A DNA stretch of 64,000 nucleotides from Actinomycetospora succinea. GTDB taxonomy: Bacteria > Actinomycetota > Actinomycetes > Mycobacteriales > Pseudonocardiaceae. Made by a program: the position numbers and the translations under genes. Below, in pieces: positions 44,381 to 53,839 of the stretch. Position 1 is the first letter of the stretch; every line of letters begins with the position of its first letter. The stretch is taken from NCBI RefSeq assembly GCF_004363095.1, contig NZ_SNYO01000001.1:1240001-1304000 (forward strand), in the 5' to 3' direction. The notes below the pieces were generated by a model. That model searched no databases, had not been told where the DNA came from, and saw only the letters and a program-made list of their open reading frames with translations.

Positions 44381-47300
44381 TCACGGCACGACCCGGGAGA
44401 GGTCCTCGGCGAGGTGCCGCCACCCGTGCGCGCGGGCGGCGGTGAGCAGCGGCGCGAGCGTCTCGCGGGCGCGGGCCTCCCGGCCCCGAGCCATCCAGGC
44501 GCGCGCCACCGAGACGTAGGCGTCCGCCCCGAGCAGCCACGCCGTCGCCGGCGGGGCGGTCACGCCGGAGAGCAGGCGGTCGGCCTCGAGCAGGGCGGTG
44601 TCGGCGGGCACGCCCGCACCGTCACCGTCGCCCGCCTCCGCCAGCACCGCGAGGCACCGGGCACGGCAGGCGGCCACGGCGTCGGGCCCGGCGAGCGCGA
44701 GGCCGCGGTCGGCGAGCAGCCGGGCCTCGGCGACCTCGCCGCGCGCGAGCAGCGTCGTGGCGAGCAGCGCGCAGGACGTCGGCGTCCACCACCGGTGCCC
44801 GGCGTCCCCGTTGCGCAGCAGCGCCCGGCGCCCCGCGTCGACGGCCTCGTCGAGCTGGCCCTGCTGGCGCGCGACCCACCCGAGGTGGGCGAGGAACCAG
44901 GCGTCGTGGCCGCCGAAGCCGGAGTGCCGGGTCACGGCCATCGCCTCGGCGATCCGCTCGCGGGCCTCGTCCCACCGACCGGCGGCGATCGCCGGGAACG
45001 AGCCCTCGAACACCGCCCACTGCAGGACCGCGCGGTCCGGGAGCCTGCGGGCCAGCGGCTCCAGCTCGTCGATCACCTCGGCGAGCTCGTCGAGCATGCC
45101 CGTGTAGGCGTAGGCGGCCTTGAGCCCGTCGAGGCCGACGAGCAGCGCGTGGTCCCCGGCGTCACGGCCGGCGGCGACGGCGCGTCGGCCCTGGTCGATG
45201 GCCTCGCCGAAGCGCAGGTCGTTGGTCGCGAGGATCGCGAGGCGCCCGCGCAGGTCGGCCTCGGCCCCGCGGTCACCGAGGCTCGCGGCACGGCGCAGAC
45301 CCGTGCGCAGGTGTGTCACGCACTCGGCGGGCGGCACCCCCAGCGCGATCGGGACGTCGCCGCCGAGCTGGCGCAGCACCGCCATCTCGAGGCGCCGGTC
45401 GCCGGCCTCGCGGGCCGCCGCCGCGGCGCCGCGCAGGTCGCTCCACGCCTCCTCGTGGCGCTCGAGGCCCTCGCGGGCACGGGAGCGGGCCACGAGCACG
45501 CGGCCGGTGATCTCGTGGTCCCCGGCGCGCTCGGCGGCGGCGAGCGCGCGCCCGTGCAGCGACTCGGCGTCGCCCATCGCGCCGCGGCGCGCCGCGGTCT
45601 CGCCGGCCAGCAGCAGCGCGCGGGCCGCGCGCGGCCAGTCCTGCGCTGCGGCCGCGTGGGTGCCGGCGGACTCCGGGGTGCCGGCCAGCAGGTCGGCCGC
45701 GCGGCGGTGGTGCAGGCGGCGCACCGGGGCCGGGGTGGTGGCGTAGAGGACCTCGTGCACGAGGTCGTTGGCGAACTCGTAGGTCGCGCCGGTCGGGAGC
45801 AGCAGGCGCGCGGCGGCGGCCCGTTCGCAGCGCCGGGCGATCTCGGGCACCGGCAGCTCGAGCAGCCCCGCGGCCACCTCGGGGTCGACGGCCGCGCCGA
45901 GCACGGCGCCCGCGCGCAGGAGCTCCTCCACCTCGTCGCCGAGCCGCCGGACGCGCGCGAGCACGGCGGCCTGCAGCGACTCCGGCACCCCCGACCCGGG
46001 CGCGGCGAGGCCCCGGAGGGTCTCGACGACGAAGAGCGGGTGGCCCCGGGTGCGCCGGTGGATCGTCGCCCCGAGGTCCCGGCGTCCGGCGCGCTCGGCG
46101 AGCAGGGTGACCGCGGCGGCGTCGAGCGGACCGAGGTCGAGGCGCTCGCCGACCGTGTCGAGCTGCGCGAGCGCCTCGGCGCCCTCCTCCGCGCGCACGG
46201 TGGTCAGCACGAGGACCCGGGCGCCGGCGGGGCGCAGGGCGAGGAAGTGCAGCAGCTCGACGGTGGCGAGGCCCGCGTTCTGGAGGTCGTCGAGCACGAG
46301 CAGCAGGGGAGCGGTGGCGGTGAGGTCGGCGAGCAGGGCCGCGAGGGCGGCGAAGACGCGGCGGGGCTCCGCGTGGTCGTCGGACCCCGGGCTGCCGAGG
46401 TCCGGGAAGAGGCCCGCGAGCGCCGGCGGGACCGGGGCGGCGAGCACCGGGCCCAGCGCGTCGACGAGGGGCTGGAGGAACAGCGAGCGCTCGGCGCCGT
46501 GGCACCGCGCCGCCGCGACCCGGCCCCCGGTGGCCGCGGCGAGCCCCGCGACCTCGCCGGCGAGCCGGGTCTTGCCGATGCCCGCCTCGCCGGCGAGCAG
46601 CACGAGCCCGGACGTCCCGCGCGCCGCCGCGTCCCAGCGCTCGGTCAGGCGGGCGATCTCGGCGTCGCGCCCGACGCAGTGCGACGCCGGGACGGGGCGC
46701 GCGGTGGTCGCGGCCGGCCCGGTCGGCGGGCGCTCCTGGAGGAGGGCGAGGTGGTCGTCGCGGGTCTCGGGCGCCGGTTCGACGCCGAGCTCGTCGGCGA
46801 GGGCGGTCCGCAGCCGGTGGTAGAGCTCGACCGCCCGGGACGGCTCGCCGGCCTGGCGGTGGGCGCGCATGAGCAGGCGGTGGGCCGTCTCGTCGAAGCG
46901 GTCGGCGGCCACGGCGTCGGCGGCGGTGCGCCGGGCCCGTGTCGCGTCGCCGGAGCCCAGCGCCGCCCGGGCGTCGGCGTGGCGCGCGCGGCGCAGCAGC
47001 TCGCGCCACTCGTCCCGCGCGGCCGCGACCCAGGGCTCGTCGGCCTCCTCGGGCAGCGGCTCCCCGGTCCCGAGCAGCCTCAGGGCCCGCGCGGCGGCGC
47101 TCGCCGCGAGCCCCGGGGCGGCTGCCGCGAGGCGCCGGTCGGACTCGTCTAGCAGGCGCGCGGCCTCGTCGAGGTCGACGACCACGGTCGGCGGGGCGCC
47201 GAGCCGGTAGCCGCCGCGGTCGCCGAGCAGGATGTCCGGCTCGAGGCGGCTGCGCAGGCGGCTGACCAGCGTCGCGACGCCCGCGGCCGGGCTGCGGGGC

Positions 47301-47473
47301 GCGTCGCCGTTCCACAGCTCGGCCGCGAGCTGCTCGCCGGTGAGCACCGCCGGGCGCCGCGCCGCGAGCAGGGCGAGCAGCCGCCGCTCCTTGGGGCTGC
47401 CGAGGCGCAGCGCCTCGGGCGGTGAGCCCCGCTCCACGCGCAACGGCCCGGCCAGCCGGACCGTGACGCTCAT
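44381..47473 (-). CDS. SARP/AfsR-type regulator: OmpR-like HTH, BTAD, ATPase and helical repeats
   Basis: This 1030-residue regulator has a modular chain. Residues 1-90 form an OmpR-like winged helix (RLGSPKERRLLALLAARRPA, then GVATLVSRLRSRLEP). Residues about 95-245 form the bacterial transcriptional activation domain (VVVDLDEAARLLDESDRRLA, RQAGEPSRAVELYHRLRTAL). From about 265 an AAA/STAND ATPase follows, with Walker A LLAGEAGIGKTRLAGEVAGL and Walker B PLLLVLDDLQNAG. The rest is helical TPR-like repeats. Such proteins control secondary metabolism or morphology. I chose ATG 47473 because the upstream residues are basic and non-conserved. The 97-base gap below it (44284-44380) shows no gene. 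It lies upstream of the methyltransferase and glycosyltransferase genes on the same strand, so it may regulate them. Confidence 0.9.
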   Translation of the reverse strand: MSVTVRLAGPLRVERGSPPEALRLGSPKERRLLALLAARRPAVLTGEQLAAELWNGDAPRSPAAGVATLVSRLRSRLEPDILLGDRGGYRLGAPPTVVVDLDEAARLLDESDRRLAAAAPGLAASAAARALRLLGTGEPLPEEADEPWVAAARDEWRELLRRARHADARAALGSGDATRARRTAADAVAADRFDETAHRLLMRAHRQAGEPSRAVELYHRLRTALADELGVEPAPETRDDHLALLQERPPTGPAATTARPVPASHCVGRDAEIARLTERWDAAARGTSGLVLLAGEAGIGKTRLAGEVAGLAAATGGRVAAARCHGAERSLFLQPLVDALGPVLAAPVPPALAGLFPDLGSPGSDDHAEPRRVFAALAALLADLTATAPLLLVLDDLQNAGLATVELLHFLALRPAGARVLVLTTVRAEEGAEALAQLDTVGERLDLGPLDAAAVTLLAERAGRRDLGATIHRRTRGHPLFVVETLRGLAAPGSGVPESLQAAVLARVRRLGDEVEELLRAGAVLGAAVDPEVAAGLLELPVPEIARRCERAAAARLLLPTGATYEFANDLVHEVLYATTPAPVRRLHHRRAADLLAGTPESAGTHAAAAQDWPRAARALLLAGETAARRGAMGDAESLHGRALAAAERAGDHEITGRVLVARSRAREGLERHEEAWSDLRGAAAAAREAGDRRLEMAVLRQLGGDVPIALGVPPAECVTHLRTGLRRAASLGDRGAEADLRGRLAILATNDLRFGEAIDQGRRAVAAGRDAGDHALLVGLDGLKAAYAYTGMLDELAEVIDELEPLARRLPDRAVLQWAVFEGSFPAIAAGRWDEARERIAEAMAVTRHSGFGGHDAWFLAHLGWVARQQGQLDEAVDAGRRALLRNGDAGHRWWTPTSCALLATTLLARGEVAEARLLADRGLALAGPDAVAACRARCLAVLAEAGDGDGAGVPADTALLEADRLLSGVTAPPATAWLLGADAYVSVARAWMARGREARARETLAPLLTAARAHGWRHLAEDLSRVVP

Positions 47474-47561
47474 CACGACAGTGTGCGACCAGCGTCGTCG
47501 GCGGGGCAATGCGGACATCGCCCGATCGGCCGTATGTGCTGACTACGCGTAGTCGTTCGGG

Positions 47562-48890
47562 CTACCCGCCGAAGGACGCCGGCTGCCCCGTCGCCTCGAG
47601 CACCGACATCCACAGGTCGCCGTCGGGGTCGACCTGGTTGCGGTGCGAGGTGATCAGCCGCATCGGGATGTGCACGAACCGGCGCCGCCAGCGCACGACC
47701 ACCGTGTCGGTGCGCCCGGCCATCCCCGCGTGCACGGCGGCGTGGGCGAGGCGGACGCAGTAGACGCTGTCGTAGGCGTTCGCGGCGACGCTGCGGATCG
47801 CGTAGCTGGGGTCGAGGTAGCGCACGGTCGGCGGCAGCCCCGCCTCGGTGAGGTGCTCGGTGAGCTTCTCCTTGAGGAAGAGCCCGATGTCGCCGAGCTT
47901 GGCGTTGCCCGACGCGTCGGTCGTGCGGCCCTCCTGCTCGAGGAGCTCCTGGCCCGCGCCCTCGGCGACCACGACCACGACCTGCCCGTGGCGGCGCACG
48001 TGCTCCTCGACCCGTGCGAGCAGGCCGTCCGGCCCGTCGAGGACGAAGGGCACCTCGGGGATGAGGACGACGTCGGCGTCGTTGTTCGACAGCGCCGCGT
48101 AGCAGGCGATGAAGCCGGAGTGCCGGCCCATGAGCTTGACGATGCCGACGCCGTTCTCGGCGGCCTGCGACTCGACGAACACCGAGGCGATGAACTCGGT
48201 GGCCTGCGCGAACGCCGTCTGGAACCCGAAGCTCTGGTCGGTGTAGGGCAGGTCGTTGTCGATCGTCTTCGGGACCCCGACCACGGCGACGTCGAGCCCG
48301 CGCGCGTCGATCTCCTTGGTGATCTTCATGGCGCCGCGCATGCTGCCGTCGCCGCCGATCACGAAGAGCACGTCGATGCCCAGCTCGACGAGGGTGTCGA
48401 CCATCTCCTCGGCGTCCTGGTCGCCGCGCGAGCTGCCGAGGATCGTGCCGCCGTCGTTGTTGATGTCGCGGACGGCGTGCAGGTCCAGCTCGACGACGCG
48501 CTCGCGGTGCTGGCGGGTCAGGCCCGCGTAGCCGTTGCGGAAGCCGTAGATGTGCGCCACGTGGTAGTGCTCGGTGAGCTCCTGCACGATGCCGCGGATG
48601 ACGTCGTTGAGGCCGGGGCACAGCCCGCCGCACGTCACGATGCCGACGCTCGTCGCCGCCGGGTCGAAGTAGACCTTCCGGCGGGGCCCGGCCGCCTCGA
48701 GGCTCGGCAGCCGCTCGATGGGCGCGCCGCGCCCGAGCAGCACCGAGACGGTGTCGTCGACGAGGACGCGGTCGTCCTCGTGGACGTAGTGCGGCGACGT
48801 CTTCTTCGTCGCCAGCATCTCGGCGAACGGGGAGTCGTACCGGCATTCGCCGAGGGTGCGAACGCGCAGGTCGTCGAGCTCGAGCGTCAC
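47562..48890 (-). CDS. pfkA: 6-phosphofructokinase (long, ATP-type)
   Basis: This 442-residue phosphofructokinase phosphorylates fructose 6-phosphate in glycolysis. It belongs to the longer group related to plant and treponemal enzymes, with about 100 extra N-terminal residues. The glycine site VTCGGLCPGLNDVIRGIVQE is present. The nucleotide loop reads VIGGDGSMRGAMKI, where the Gly after the Asp points to ATP rather than pyrophosphate. The catalytic loop is VVGVPKTIDNDLPYTDQSFG, with Lys at the position that is usually Gly in bacterial ATP enzymes. Sugar-phosphate contacts include VKLMGRHSGFIACYAALSNN. I chose GTG 48890 on its GGAG site. A TATCGT palindrome lies about 65 bases upstream, inside the end of the LuxR gene. 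Confidence 0.93.
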   Translation of the reverse strand: MTLELDDLRVRTLGECRYDSPFAEMLATKKTSPHYVHEDDRVLVDDTVSVLLGRGAPIERLPSLEAAGPRRKVYFDPAATSVGIVTCGGLCPGLNDVIRGIVQELTEHYHVAHIYGFRNGYAGLTRQHRERVVELDLHAVRDINNDGGTILGSSRGDQDAEEMVDTLVELGIDVLFVIGGDGSMRGAMKITKEIDARGLDVAVVGVPKTIDNDLPYTDQSFGFQTAFAQATEFIASVFVESQAAENGVGIVKLMGRHSGFIACYAALSNNDADVVLIPEVPFVLDGPDGLLARVEEHVRRHGQVVVVVAEGAGQELLEQEGRTTDASGNAKLGDIGLFLKEKLTEHLTEAGLPPTVRYLDPSYAIRSVAANAYDSVYCVRLAHAAVHAGMAGRTDTVVVRWRRRFVHIPMRLITSHRNQVDPDGDLWMSVLEATGQPASFGG

Positions 48891-48954
48891 GGGAGGCTCC
48901 CAGGTCGATACGTGGCTGGGTCGTCGTGGCGGACCGGCGCCGTTACCGGCTCTG

Positions 48955-48968
48955 TATCGTTCACGATA
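48955..48968. promoter_or_regulatory. TATCGT palindrome upstream of pfkA
   Basis: TATCGT (48955-48960) and ACGATA (48963-48968) form an AT-richer palindrome separated by two bases in otherwise GC-rich DNA. It overlaps the stop codon of the LuxR gene. It may be an operator or part of the pfkA promoter. The 70 bases between pfkA and the LuxR gene show nothing else distinct. Confidence 0.4.
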
Positions 48969-51657
48969 ACCGAGGAGCACCCGCCGTCCCGTCCGGGAAC
49001 CGGCGGACCAGCTCACTGCGCGAGCGGAGGCCGAGCTTGCGGTAGACGCGGGTCAGGTGGTTCTCGACGGTCTTGCGGGAGACGAACAGCGCGGCCGCCG
49101 CCTCGTCGTTCGACCGGCCCTCGGCGACGACCCGCGCCACCTGGAACTCCTGGGGCGTGAGCGCCGCCCAGGCCGTCCGGGCGGGCGCGCCGCGCGGGGA
49201 GGGCACGCCCGCCGCCGCCAGCTCGGACTCGGCGCGCGCGGCCCAGGGCCGGGCCCCGAGGGCGACGAACGCGGCGTGCGCGTCGCGGGCGGCCGGGCGG
49301 GCCGCGGTCGGGCGGCGCAGCCGGCGCAGGCACTCGGCCTCGGCGAGCAGCGTCCGCGCCCGCTCGAAGGGCTGGTCGCAGCGGTCGTGGGCCGCGCGGG
49401 CGCGCGCGAAGCAGGCGGCGGCGTCGTCGGGGTCGTCGGCGAGGAACCCGCGGCACCGGTGCGCCGTCGCGGCCGGGAACGCGAGGCCGGTCGCCGTCTT
49501 CGGCTCCCACCAGGCGAGGACCTCGCGGGCACGGTCGGTGTCCCCGGCGCGGACCAGCGCCTCGACGAGGTCCGGGCCGTAGGGCACCACGTTGCTCGCC
49601 TCGAGGCCGTCGGCGAGCGCCCGGCGGTGCGCCGCCTCGAGGTGGTCGACGGCGTCCTCGGCCTCGCCGACGACCAGGGCGGCGAGGCCCTCGACCGCGG
49701 GGGCGTAGGTCTGCAGGCAGTCGATCCCGTGCGAGCCGACGGCGCCGAGGACGTGCCGGGTGCTCTCGCGGCTGCGCTCGACGTCGCCGGTGAGCGCGTC
49801 GAGCCGGGCGAGGACCATGGTCGCGATCGCGCCGGTGCCCGCCTCGCCCCGCTCCTCGGCCCACTGCCGGGCCTCGACGGCATCGGCGCGCGCCGCGGGC
49901 CAGCGTCCGCGCCAGAGGTCGAGCTCGGCGCGGATCGTGTGCCCGTAGGCCAGCATCGACGCCGCGCCGTGGCGTCGCCCCGCGGCGAGGACGGCGCCGA
50001 CCCGCTGCTCGGCGTCCTCGTAGCGCTCGGTGTGGACGGCGACCTGGGCGAGCTGCGCGCGGTGCTGGAGGGCCCAGGGACCGGTGTCGTCGGGGTCGGG
50101 GCCGTCCAGGGCGGGGACCTCGCCGCCGAGCACCTGCGCGCACGTCCGGGCCGGGCCCGCCGACCCCGGCGCGAGGGCGGTCGCCCGGTGCGCGAGGTCG
50201 AGCATCGCGTGGACCCGGCCCGCCATGCCCGCCGGCATCGTCGCCTCGGTGTAGAGCACGGCCGCGGCGTCGGCGTCCACCGGGGCGACGCGCTCGGCCG
50301 CGCGCACGAGGTCGGCGTGGGCGCGCCGGGGATCGCCGAGCCAGGCGGTCGCGCGGCTCCGCACCATCTCGACGCGCGCCGCGAACCGCACGTCACCGTC
50401 CAGGGCGAGGGCCGCCTCGGCGTGGCCCGCGGCGAGGTCGAGCGCGCCCGCCAGCAGGAACTCGCGGGCGGCCTCCAGGAAGCGGTCGGCGCGGTGGCGG
50501 CGGTCGGCGGTGAGCTGCGCGCCCCGGGCCCACGCCTCGCCGGCGCTGCGGTGACCGCCGAGGTCGGCCGCCGAGCACGCCGCCGCGGCGAGCTGCGCGG
50601 CGACGGCGTCGTCGGTGCCGTCGACGGTCGCGGCGAGGTGCCAGGCCCGTCGCGCGCCGGTGGTGCGGGCGGCGAACGCGGCGTGGACCCGGCGGGTGAC
50701 CACGGGGTCGACGCCGAGCACGACCGCGCGCAGCAGGGGATGGCGCAGCACCCGGCGCCCGGCGTCGTCCCGGAGCAGGCCCGCGCGCTCGGCGAGCTGC
50801 TGGTCGCGGACGGACACCCCGAGGTCGTCGAGCACCCGGTCCACGACGGCCTCGTCCGCCGACCCCGCGCCGGCCACGACGGCCAGGGCCGTGCGCGCCG
50901 GTTCGGGCAGCCCCTCGAGCGCGGTCCGCCACAGCGCCTCCAGCGCCGGTCCGGGCCGGGGCTCGTCCCGCCGGTCGCCGGCGAGGTGGCGCGCGTTCTC
51001 GACGAGGGCGAGGGGGTGGCCGGCGAGGTCGTCGACGAGCCGGTCCAGGGCGATCGGCGGGAGGCGCTCCGCGAGCGGGCCGAGGAGCAGGCGGCTCTCC
51101 TCGGCGCCCAGCCCGTCGAGGTCGACGACGACGGCGCCGGGGACCGTCCGGCTCCGGTCGCGGGTCGCGAGCACCAGGGCGACGCGCGCCGACCGCAGCC
51201 GCCGGGCCACGAACAGCAGGACCTCGACCGACGGGGTGTCGGCCCACTGCAGGTCGTCGACGACCACGAGCAACGGCCCGGCGTCGCCCGCCGCCTCGAG
51301 CAGGCCGAGCGCGGCGGCGCACACCGCCAGCGACCCGCCGGCGCGCCCGGCCCGGAGCGCGACGCTGACCTCGAGCGCCTCGCGCTGGACGTCGGGGAGC
51401 GCGGCGAGCGAGCCGCGCAGCGGCAGTACGAGGTCGGCGAGCACCGCGAACGGCAGGTGGGACTCGGTCTCGCTCCCGGCGACGCGCACGGTGCGTGTCC
51501 GCGAGCCGATGCGGGCGAGCAGTTCGGACTTGCCGATCCCCGGCTCGCCGCGGACGAGCGCCACCCGGTCCGGGCCACGCCCCTCGACGAGCGCCGTCAG
51601 CACCTCGATCTCGGCGTCCCGCCCGACGAACGTCGGCGTCTCGGTCGTCGCGGCCAT
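48961..51657 (-). CDS. Large ATP-binding LuxR-family regulator (LAL/MalT-like)
   Basis: This 898-residue regulator of the LAL group has an N-terminal STAND/AAA ATPase: Walker A ALVRGEPGIGKSELLARIGS (about residue 40) and Walker B GPLLVVVDDLQWADTPSVEV (about residue 130). A long helical-repeat middle region (about residues 350-800) is followed by a C-terminal LuxR helix-turn-helix: LTPQEFQVARVVAEGRSNDE, then FVSRKTVENHLTRVYRKLGL. ATP-dependent regulators of this type switch on whole clusters in response to a small molecule. It is divergent from the peroxidase operon across 445 bases, which makes that operon its most likely target. It also ends 70 bases before pfkA on the same strand. The ATG at 51657 follows a GGGGGA stretch. 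Confidence 0.9.
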   Translation of the reverse strand: MAATTETPTFVGRDAEIEVLTALVEGRGPDRVALVRGEPGIGKSELLARIGSRTRTVRVAGSETESHLPFAVLADLVLPLRGSLAALPDVQREALEVSVALRAGRAGGSLAVCAAALGLLEAAGDAGPLLVVVDDLQWADTPSVEVLLFVARRLRSARVALVLATRDRSRTVPGAVVVDLDGLGAEESRLLLGPLAERLPPIALDRLVDDLAGHPLALVENARHLAGDRRDEPRPGPALEALWRTALEGLPEPARTALAVVAGAGSADEAVVDRVLDDLGVSVRDQQLAERAGLLRDDAGRRVLRHPLLRAVVLGVDPVVTRRVHAAFAARTTGARRAWHLAATVDGTDDAVAAQLAAAACSAADLGGHRSAGEAWARGAQLTADRRHRADRFLEAAREFLLAGALDLAAGHAEAALALDGDVRFAARVEMVRSRATAWLGDPRRAHADLVRAAERVAPVDADAAAVLYTEATMPAGMAGRVHAMLDLAHRATALAPGSAGPARTCAQVLGGEVPALDGPDPDDTGPWALQHRAQLAQVAVHTERYEDAEQRVGAVLAAGRRHGAASMLAYGHTIRAELDLWRGRWPAARADAVEARQWAEERGEAGTGAIATMVLARLDALTGDVERSRESTRHVLGAVGSHGIDCLQTYAPAVEGLAALVVGEAEDAVDHLEAAHRRALADGLEASNVVPYGPDLVEALVRAGDTDRAREVLAWWEPKTATGLAFPAATAHRCRGFLADDPDDAAACFARARAAHDRCDQPFERARTLLAEAECLRRLRRPTAARPAARDAHAAFVALGARPWAARAESELAAAGVPSPRGAPARTAWAALTPQEFQVARVVAEGRSNDEAAAALFVSRKTVENHLTRVYRKLGLRSRSELVRRFPDGTAGAPRLS

Positions 51658-52102
51658 CGTGTCCCCCGATGGTGGCAGCGGGGCGTGCGTGGTGGGTGGG
51701 ACACAGGATGCCGCTGGTCCCGCGGGCGGGTGTGCCGCCTTTCGGGTCGGACGTGGGGGATTTCCCCGGTGCTCGGGAATGGCGTCCTACGCCGTCCGAC
51801 GGAATGGACGACCGTGCGCGATCGATCGATCACCGGGCGGAAGAACCGGACGTGCGGTACGGACGGCCGGCCATGCGCGCCGTGGCCGATCGCCCACTCC
51901 TCGCGACTTTCATCCCGTCGACGCGGGAGTTCTCCCCACTGCCGACTTCGTGCACGGAGCGGAATCGTCGAAAGCGGACAGGTTGGGGGACGCCGTGGCG
52001 ACACGGGCGCTGTCCAGGTCGAGCCAGGGCGACGACGCGCTGCTCTCCGAGACCCCCGACGCGGCACCGCCGACGTCACACCACGGTCCCAGGAGGAAGC
52101 GC
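51658..52102. promoter_or_regulatory. Divergent regulatory region between LuxR regulator and peroxidase operon
   Basis: This 445-base stretch has no gene that I can support. It is less GC-biased than its surroundings, as expected of a control region. I see a palindrome GGGGATTTCCCC (51756-51767), two copies of GGAATGG about 24 bases apart (51776 and 51800) and an AGGAGG ribosome site just before 52103. It is long enough to hold several regulator sites for both operons. I could not identify a clear -35/-10 pair for the peroxidase operon. Confidence 0.45.
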
Positions 52103-53839
52103 ATGAGCCAGAGCACCGGACCACGTCGCGTGATCGCCCGCAGGCGACACGGCAGCCACGCCGTCGTCGACCAGGCGAAGGACCTGGACGAAGCACTGAG
52201 GGAAGGCGCGCTGGAGCTCACGAAGGACGTCCAGGACGACGAACTCGCCCACGAGGTCGACGGCCCCTCCGCGCTCGCCGCCGCCGGCGCCACCGACTTC
52301 GACTACCTCCTGCCGGGCCTCGCTCAGATCCCCGCCAACCTCCTGCCGTCCGACACTGCGACGGTCACCCCGGCGCTCGACGCCCTGGGTGAGGCGATGA
52401 TCGAGCAGGGCGCTTCGCTGGGGAACGCGCCGATCGCCCCGATCCACACCTACTGGGGGCAGTTCGTCGACCACGACCTGACGGCCGCCACGGACAACGA
52501 CCTCCCCATCACGATCCAGGGCGACGCGGTCACCGTCGTGCCCCCGGACGACGTCATCGCCCAGCTCAAGAACGGTCGGAACCCCGCTCTGAATCTCGAC
52601 TCGGTGTACGGCGACGGGCCGTTCGCTCCCGAATCCTCCACCGAGGTCGTGGTCCCTTATCAGCAGGCCGACAAAGCGAAATTGAGGCTCGGCACCCTGA
52701 CGCCGCTCCACGGCGCCGCCGGAGTGCGCATCCCACCGGTCGACGACATCGAGCGCGACCTGCCCCGGGTCGAACAGGCCGTGACGGGCGGCCTGGACCT
52801 CCGCACGCCGCTCATCGGGGACGGCCGCAACGACGAGAACCTCGCGGTCGCCCAGTTGCACGTGGCGTTCCTCCGCTTCCACAACAACGCGGTGGACTGG
52901 GTCCGCGCCCACGAGCCCGAGCGCACCGGGGTGGGCGAGGTCTTCGACAGGGCGCGACAGCTCGTGCGCTGGACCTACCAGTGGCTGTGCGTCCACGACT
53001 ATCTGGACACCGTGCTGAGCACGGGGACCGTCGACCAGGTCCTCGCGACCGAGGACGGTCTCCTGGGACGACCGTTCATGCCGCTCGAGTTCTCCGTCGC
53101 GGCCTTCCGCTTCGGGCACAGCATGGTGCGCGGCGCCTACGACTGGAACCGCAACTTCGGCCAGGGCGACTTCGTGCCGGAAGCGGGCCTGGACCTCCTC
53201 TTCGCCTTCACGGGCCGGGGTGGCCTCGCCCCGCCGGGAACGCCGCCGGCGCAGTTCCCACCGACGCTGCCCGACAACTGGCCCGCGGAGTACGGCCGCC
53301 TGGTCCTGCTCGATCCGTCCTTCCCGAAGCGGGCCGCACGGCCGATCGACACCCACCTCGCGGACCCCCTCGCCGACATGGTGAACCAGGTCCCGGACAC
53401 CACCCCCGCACCCGGCCCGGACGTCGCCGAGCTCCTCAAGCACCTCGCCCGACGGAACCTGCGCCGCGGGTACGCCATGAGCATCCCGACGGGCCAGGCC
53501 GTCGCCGTGGCGCTCGGGCTCCCGGTGCTGTCCTCCCAGGAGATGACCGGCGGGCTCGACGCGGGCGTGCAGACGGCGCTCGAGGCCGGCGGCTTCGTCG
53601 ACCGCACGCCGCTGTGGTTCTACGTCCTGCGCGAGTCCGAGGTGCGGTCGAACGGCCACGCCCTCGGACCGGTGGGCAGCCGGATCGTCGCCGAGACGAT
53701 CATCGGCCAGATCCGCAACGACCCGCGCTCGTACCTCAACCAGACGGCGTGGACGCCTGCCGACGGCGTCACGTTCCCGGACGGTTCTGCTGTCACGTCG
53801 ATCGCGGACTTCATCCGCTTCGCGGGGTTCCCGGTATGA
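52103..53839 (+). CDS. Animal-type haem peroxidase
   Basis: This 578-residue peroxidase belongs to the peroxidase-cyclooxygenase (animal haem peroxidase) superfamily. The distal histidine segment is HTYWGQFVDHDLTAA (His124, with Asp123/Asp125 as in myeloperoxidase-type enzymes). The distal Arg/Glu pair is in LIGDGRNDENLAVAQLHVAF (Arg242, Glu245), and the proximal His is in AAFRFGHSMVRGAYDW (His339). It would oxidise a substrate with hydrogen peroxide. No signal peptide is visible: the N-terminus is basic (RRVIARRRHG) and then acidic and helical, so the enzyme may act inside the cell. The ATG follows an AGGAGG site. The next gene overlaps its stop by four bases (ATGA), so expression is coupled. 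The natural substrate is unknown. Confidence 0.93.
   Translation: MSQSTGPRRVIARRRHGSHAVVDQAKDLDEALREGALELTKDVQDDELAHEVDGPSALAAAGATDFDYLLPGLAQIPANLLPSDTATVTPALDALGEAMIEQGASLGNAPIAPIHTYWGQFVDHDLTAATDNDLPITIQGDAVTVVPPDDVIAQLKNGRNPALNLDSVYGDGPFAPESSTEVVVPYQQADKAKLRLGTLTPLHGAAGVRIPPVDDIERDLPRVEQAVTGGLDLRTPLIGDGRNDENLAVAQLHVAFLRFHNNAVDWVRAHEPERTGVGEVFDRARQLVRWTYQWLCVHDYLDTVLSTGTVDQVLATEDGLLGRPFMPLEFSVAAFRFGHSMVRGAYDWNRNFGQGDFVPEAGLDLLFAFTGRGGLAPPGTPPAQFPPTLPDNWPAEYGRLVLLDPSFPKRAARPIDTHLADPLADMVNQVPDTTPAPGPDVAELLKHLARRNLRRGYAMSIPTGQAVAVALGLPVLSSQEMTGGLDAGVQTALEAGGFVDRTPLWFYVLRESEVRSNGHALGPVGSRIVAETIIGQIRNDPRSYLNQTAWTPADGVTFPDGSAVTSIADFIRFAGFPV

Noticed and set aside
51910-52293. A 127-codon frame on the minus strand in the LuxR/peroxidase gap
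   Set aside because: It overlaps the 5' end of the peroxidase gene, has no ribosome site and has no recognisable domain.
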